DNA of 19,282 nt, taken from CAZADS01 sp964483985. Lineage in GTDB: Bacteria; Pseudomonadota; Alphaproteobacteria; Thalassobaculales; Thalassobaculaceae. Below the pieces are notes generated by a model. The model was given only the letters and a program-made list of their open reading frames with translations. It was not told where the DNA came from and did not search any database. Shown here piece after piece: positions 16,810-19,282 of this stretch. The position numbers were made by a program, and so were the translations under genes. The stretch covers positions 1 to 19,282 of the forward strand of contig CAZADS010000010.1 of assembly GCA_964483985.1 (NCBI GenBank). The letters are read 5' to 3'. Positions within the stretch are counted from its first letter, which is position 1. Every line of letters begins with the position of its first letter.

Positions 16810-19191
16810 TTATTTTTCAAATGCCGGTTTTAATGAAACATAAGCCTCCACTTTTTGGCCTGCAATATCCACTTCCACGAAAATTTTCTGAGAACTTTTA
16901 GGAGGAGTAATTCTCAGCCAACCTATACCAACTGGACGCCCACATCGGTAACCAAAAGAAGCGGAGGTTATTTGGCCAATGGGTTGAGAATCATAATAGA
17001 TAGGTTCTCCCCCTATGGGAGTGACATCAACATCGTCAAATACTACCGATGCAACAAACCGTTTCACCCCTTTATTTTTTAAACTCAAAAGCGCTTCACG
17101 ACCATTAAAAAATTTATTCCAATTAACGGCAAACTCCAATCCAGCCTCTAGTGGGGTAATATTGCCATCTATATCTTGACCCATCGCCAGAAAACGCTTT
17201 TCAATTCGCATCGATGTTTGTGCATGAGCTCCAGCTAACGTTACACCCGCTGATTGTAAAATGTCGAAAAATTTTAGGGAATCGACTTTTTTTATAGCGA
17301 TTTCCCAACCAGGTTCGCCTACATACGATAAACGTGCGGCATGACAAGAAATACCCTTAATATTAACAATTCTATGTTTGAAAAAACCAATATCATTAAG
17401 CTCATCGACTTTTAATTTATTTGCCAGTTGAGTGCTCTTAGCACCCATCACCCCAATTAATGTGTAATCGCTGGTTACATCGGAAAATGTCACCCGTTCT
17501 CCCTTTTGGATACATTTTGATAACCAATGGAGTGTTCTGTTTGGTTCACTACTCCCAACAAATAGTCTAAAATCCGTTTCTGATAAACGTTGAATAACCA
17601 AATCCTGCTCAAAGCCGCCCTTTTCATTCAACATAGCGGTGTAGATCAAATCACCAACCGGCCTCCGTAAATTATTTGCGCAAATCCGGTCTAGAAAATT
17701 TTCTGAATCAGTCCCTTGTACTAAAATTTTTCCAAGGGCGCTTTGTTCAAACATTGCCACGCCATAATGGGCCTCGTGGACTTCTGACTTAACTTGCTCG
17801 TGCCAACTAGGTTTTCCAAAAGTCAAATTGGCTTGACTTAAATGGCCAAAATAAAGTGGTCTTTCCCAGCCAAACGTTTGTCCAAAGGTGGCACCCGCAG
17901 TCTTCCAGTTATCATGTAAAGGAAGTAATTTAAGATTACGGGCTTTCTTATATTGCCTATCTGGATAACTAATTTCATAATGCTTTCCAAGGACTTCGGG
18001 AATTCTTACAGCTAAATTTTCGATCGAGGAATAACATTCAGGAAAACGGTTAGGATCTGTTTCATATAACTCAAAGGGAGCACACCCTTTGGTTATAAAC
18101 TCGGCGAGCGCCATCCCAGCACCACCCCCAGAAGCCACGCCGAATGAATTCATACCACAACCTAAAAAAAAGCCTTTTGTTAACCCGGACTCTCCCAGTA
18201 GAAACGTACTGTCGGGAGTAAAACTCTCAGGTCCATTTAATAACATTTTCACTTGCGCAGTTTCCAGAACTGGTAACCGATGAATTGCATTGCGCATCAT
18301 TGGCTCAAAATGCTCCCAGTTTTCCGGTAACAGCTGAAAAGCAAATTTCTCTCCTAAATCATCGGGATTGATAGCGCGCGCGTTTGGTTCAAAGCAACCT
18401 ATAAGTAGGCCTCCCGAATCATCTCGAATATACAAATGCGCATCATGATCCGATAACGTCGGTAAATTCCCCGATAGCCCGTCAATACCTCTAGTAAGAA
18501 GATAGTAATGCTCGCAAGGCCAAATAGGCACTTTCAAACCAGTTTGGCCAGCAACTTTTCGACTCCACAAACCCGTACAAAGTGCAACAGCATTACAGGC
18601 TATAATCCTTCCTGGAGTGATAACTGCTTTGATGCGGCCTCCATCGATTACAAAACCTGTTACTGGAGTATTTTCAAAAAGTTTTGCGCCTTTTGTTCGA
18701 GCACCTTTTGTTAAAGCTGCGCATAAATCAGACGGACTAACACGGCCGTCCTGGGGCGACCAAACTGCTCCAATCACATCATCAATATTCATCAACGGCC
18801 AACGCTCCAAAGCCTCACTGGCGGAAATAGTGTTCGCTTGAATGCCAAATCCATCCGCTAGAGCTTTTTGGCGTTTGATATGCGTTAAACGATCTTGGTT
18901 GGTTGCTATGGATAGAGAACCCTTATTTATCCAACCTGTATTCTGGCCTGTTTCTTTCTCCAATTCTGCATATAAGGAAATTGAATATTTAATTAAGTTT
19001 GTCATTCCTTGACTAGAGCGAAGGGCTCTCACCTGAGCCGCAGAATGCCAAGTCGTGCCCGATGTTAATTGGTTACGCTCCAACAAAATAGCGTCTGAAA
19101 TTCCAGCTTTAGCTAAGTGGTAGAGTGTGGAACAACCCATCACACCGCCACCTATTACAACCACAGAATATTTCAACGCCTCACGCACCAT
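16810..19191 (-). CDS. Dimethylglycine/sarcosine dehydrogenase-like flavoprotein with GcvT domain
   Basis: This 793-residue two-part enzyme resembles dimethylglycine and sarcosine dehydrogenases, which oxidise N-methyl groups and pass the one-carbon unit to tetrahydrofolate. The N-terminal DAO/FAD domain (about 7-365) opens with VVVIGGGVMG (10-19) and Glu39. TSGTTWHSAA (43-52) carries His49, the position of covalent FAD attachment in the mammalian enzymes. A central FAO_M-like segment (about 368-425) is followed by a GcvT folate-binding domain (about 425-690, including MLNEKGGFEQDL) and a GcvT C-terminal domain (to about 785). The ATG has GGAAGG about 8 bases upstream. The next gene on this strand ends 17 bases before it, so it is probably a later cistron. 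Exact substrate (dimethylglycine, sarcosine or another N-methyl amine) is inferred only to family level. Confidence 0.93.
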   Translation of the reverse strand: MVREALKYSVVVIGGGVMGCSTLYHLAKAGISDAILLERNQLTSGTTWHSAAQVRALRSSQGMTNLIKYSISLYAELEKETGQNTGWINKGSLSIATNQDRLTHIKRQKALADGFGIQANTISASEALERWPLMNIDDVIGAVWSPQDGRVSPSDLCAALTKGARTKGAKLFENTPVTGFVIDGGRIKAVITPGRIIACNAVALCTGLWSRKVAGQTGLKVPIWPCEHYYLLTRGIDGLSGNLPTLSDHDAHLYIRDDSGGLLIGCFEPNARAINPDDLGEKFAFQLLPENWEHFEPMMRNAIHRLPVLETAQVKMLLNGPESFTPDSTFLLGESGLTKGFFLGCGMNSFGVASGGGAGMALAEFITKGCAPFELYETDPNRFPECYSSIENLAVRIPEVLGKHYEISYPDRQYKKARNLKLLPLHDNWKTAGATFGQTFGWERPLYFGHLSQANLTFGKPSWHEQVKSEVHEAHYGVAMFEQSALGKILVQGTDSENFLDRICANNLRRPVGDLIYTAMLNEKGGFEQDLVIQRLSETDFRLFVGSSEPNRTLHWLSKCIQKGERVTFSDVTSDYTLIGVMGAKSTQLANKLKVDELNDIGFFKHRIVNIKGISCHAARLSYVGEPGWEIAIKKVDSLKFFDILQSAGVTLAGAHAQTSMRIEKRFLAMGQDIDGNITPLEAGLEFAVNWNKFFNGREALLSLKNKGVKRFVASVVFDDVDVTPIGGEPIYYDSQPIGQITSASFGYRCGRPVGIGWLRITPPKSSQKIFVEVDIAGQKVEAYVSLKPAFEK

Positions 19192-19208
19192 TCTCTGCCC
19201 TTCCTCGC

Positions 19209-19282
19209 TTACCTTGTTTGCGATTCAGTCCGCTGAGCAAGCGTTAATAAATCTTGGAAGCCTGATGTGCTTCCTCGGTCGG
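19209..19282 (-). CDS. 3' tail of an upstream gene, product unknown
   Basis: A frame open from the window edge runs for 23 codons (beginning DRGSTSGFQDLLTLAQRTES) and stops with TAA at 19209-19211, 17 bases before the dehydrogenase-like start codon. Of the three minus-strand frames here it is the one that stays open longest and has a protein-like makeup, and the short spacing fits an operon. Too little is present to name the product. Confidence 0.4.
   Translation of the reverse strand, partial: DRGSTSGFQDLLTLAQRTESQTR

Overview
The window looks like an AT-rich alphaproteobacterial chromosome segment, probably from a free-living (perhaps marine) relative of the Rhodospirillales-type lineages. 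Three things suggest this: the GroEL tail and active-domain sequence, the gene order mltB-rlpA-D,D-carboxypeptidase-tmk-holB-metG-tatD-MBL hydrolase, which I recall as typical of Alphaproteobacteria, and the zinc-free short MetG. No species can be named from the sequence. I see no phage, insertion sequence, CRISPR array, secretion or defence locus.

Left part (1-3.9 kb): the 3' two thirds of groEL on the + strand end in a strong intrinsic terminator, which is followed at once by an inositol-monophosphatase-family gene. This converges with a minus-strand block whose last genes are argC (type 2 N-acetyl-gamma-glutamyl-phosphate reductase) and mazG (NTP pyrophosphohydrolase).

Centre (4.0-12.6 kb): this is a tightly packed minus-strand housekeeping block, transcribed from right to left. 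It starts with envelope genes: the lytic transglycosylase mltB, the lipoprotein rlpA with a SPOR domain, and a penicillin-binding D,D-carboxypeptidase. It continues with dTTP synthesis (tmk), replication (holB, clamp-loader delta'), translation (metG), a TatD-family nuclease/hydrolase, a PhnP-like metallo-hydrolase, and an unrecognised 82-residue protein with a TTG start. Several junctions overlap as TGATG or GTGA, so translational coupling is likely.

Right part (12.6-19.3 kb): a tRNA-Ser(UGA) gene on the + strand separates the housekeeping block from a looser, more variable stretch. That stretch holds a TTC38-like TPR protein, what looks like a broken small gene (one in-frame stop plus one frameshift), and an orphan 81-residue ORF. 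Next comes a two-gene unit of a TauD/TfdA-type Fe(II)/2-oxoglutarate dioxygenase overlapping a YbaK-type aminoacyl-tRNA deacylase. A long dimethylglycine/sarcosine-dehydrogenase-like flavoprotein follows on the minus strand, with the 3' tail of another minus-strand gene at the window edge. This part suggests use of N-methylated or otherwise modified small organic nitrogen compounds, but the substrates cannot be read from sequence.

The most interesting leads are the dioxygenase/deacylase pair behind a perfect hairpin, the broken gene at 14.4-14.7 kb, the two orphan small ORFs, and the terminator placed almost on top of the phosphatase start codon. Nothing here is clearly a new biological system.
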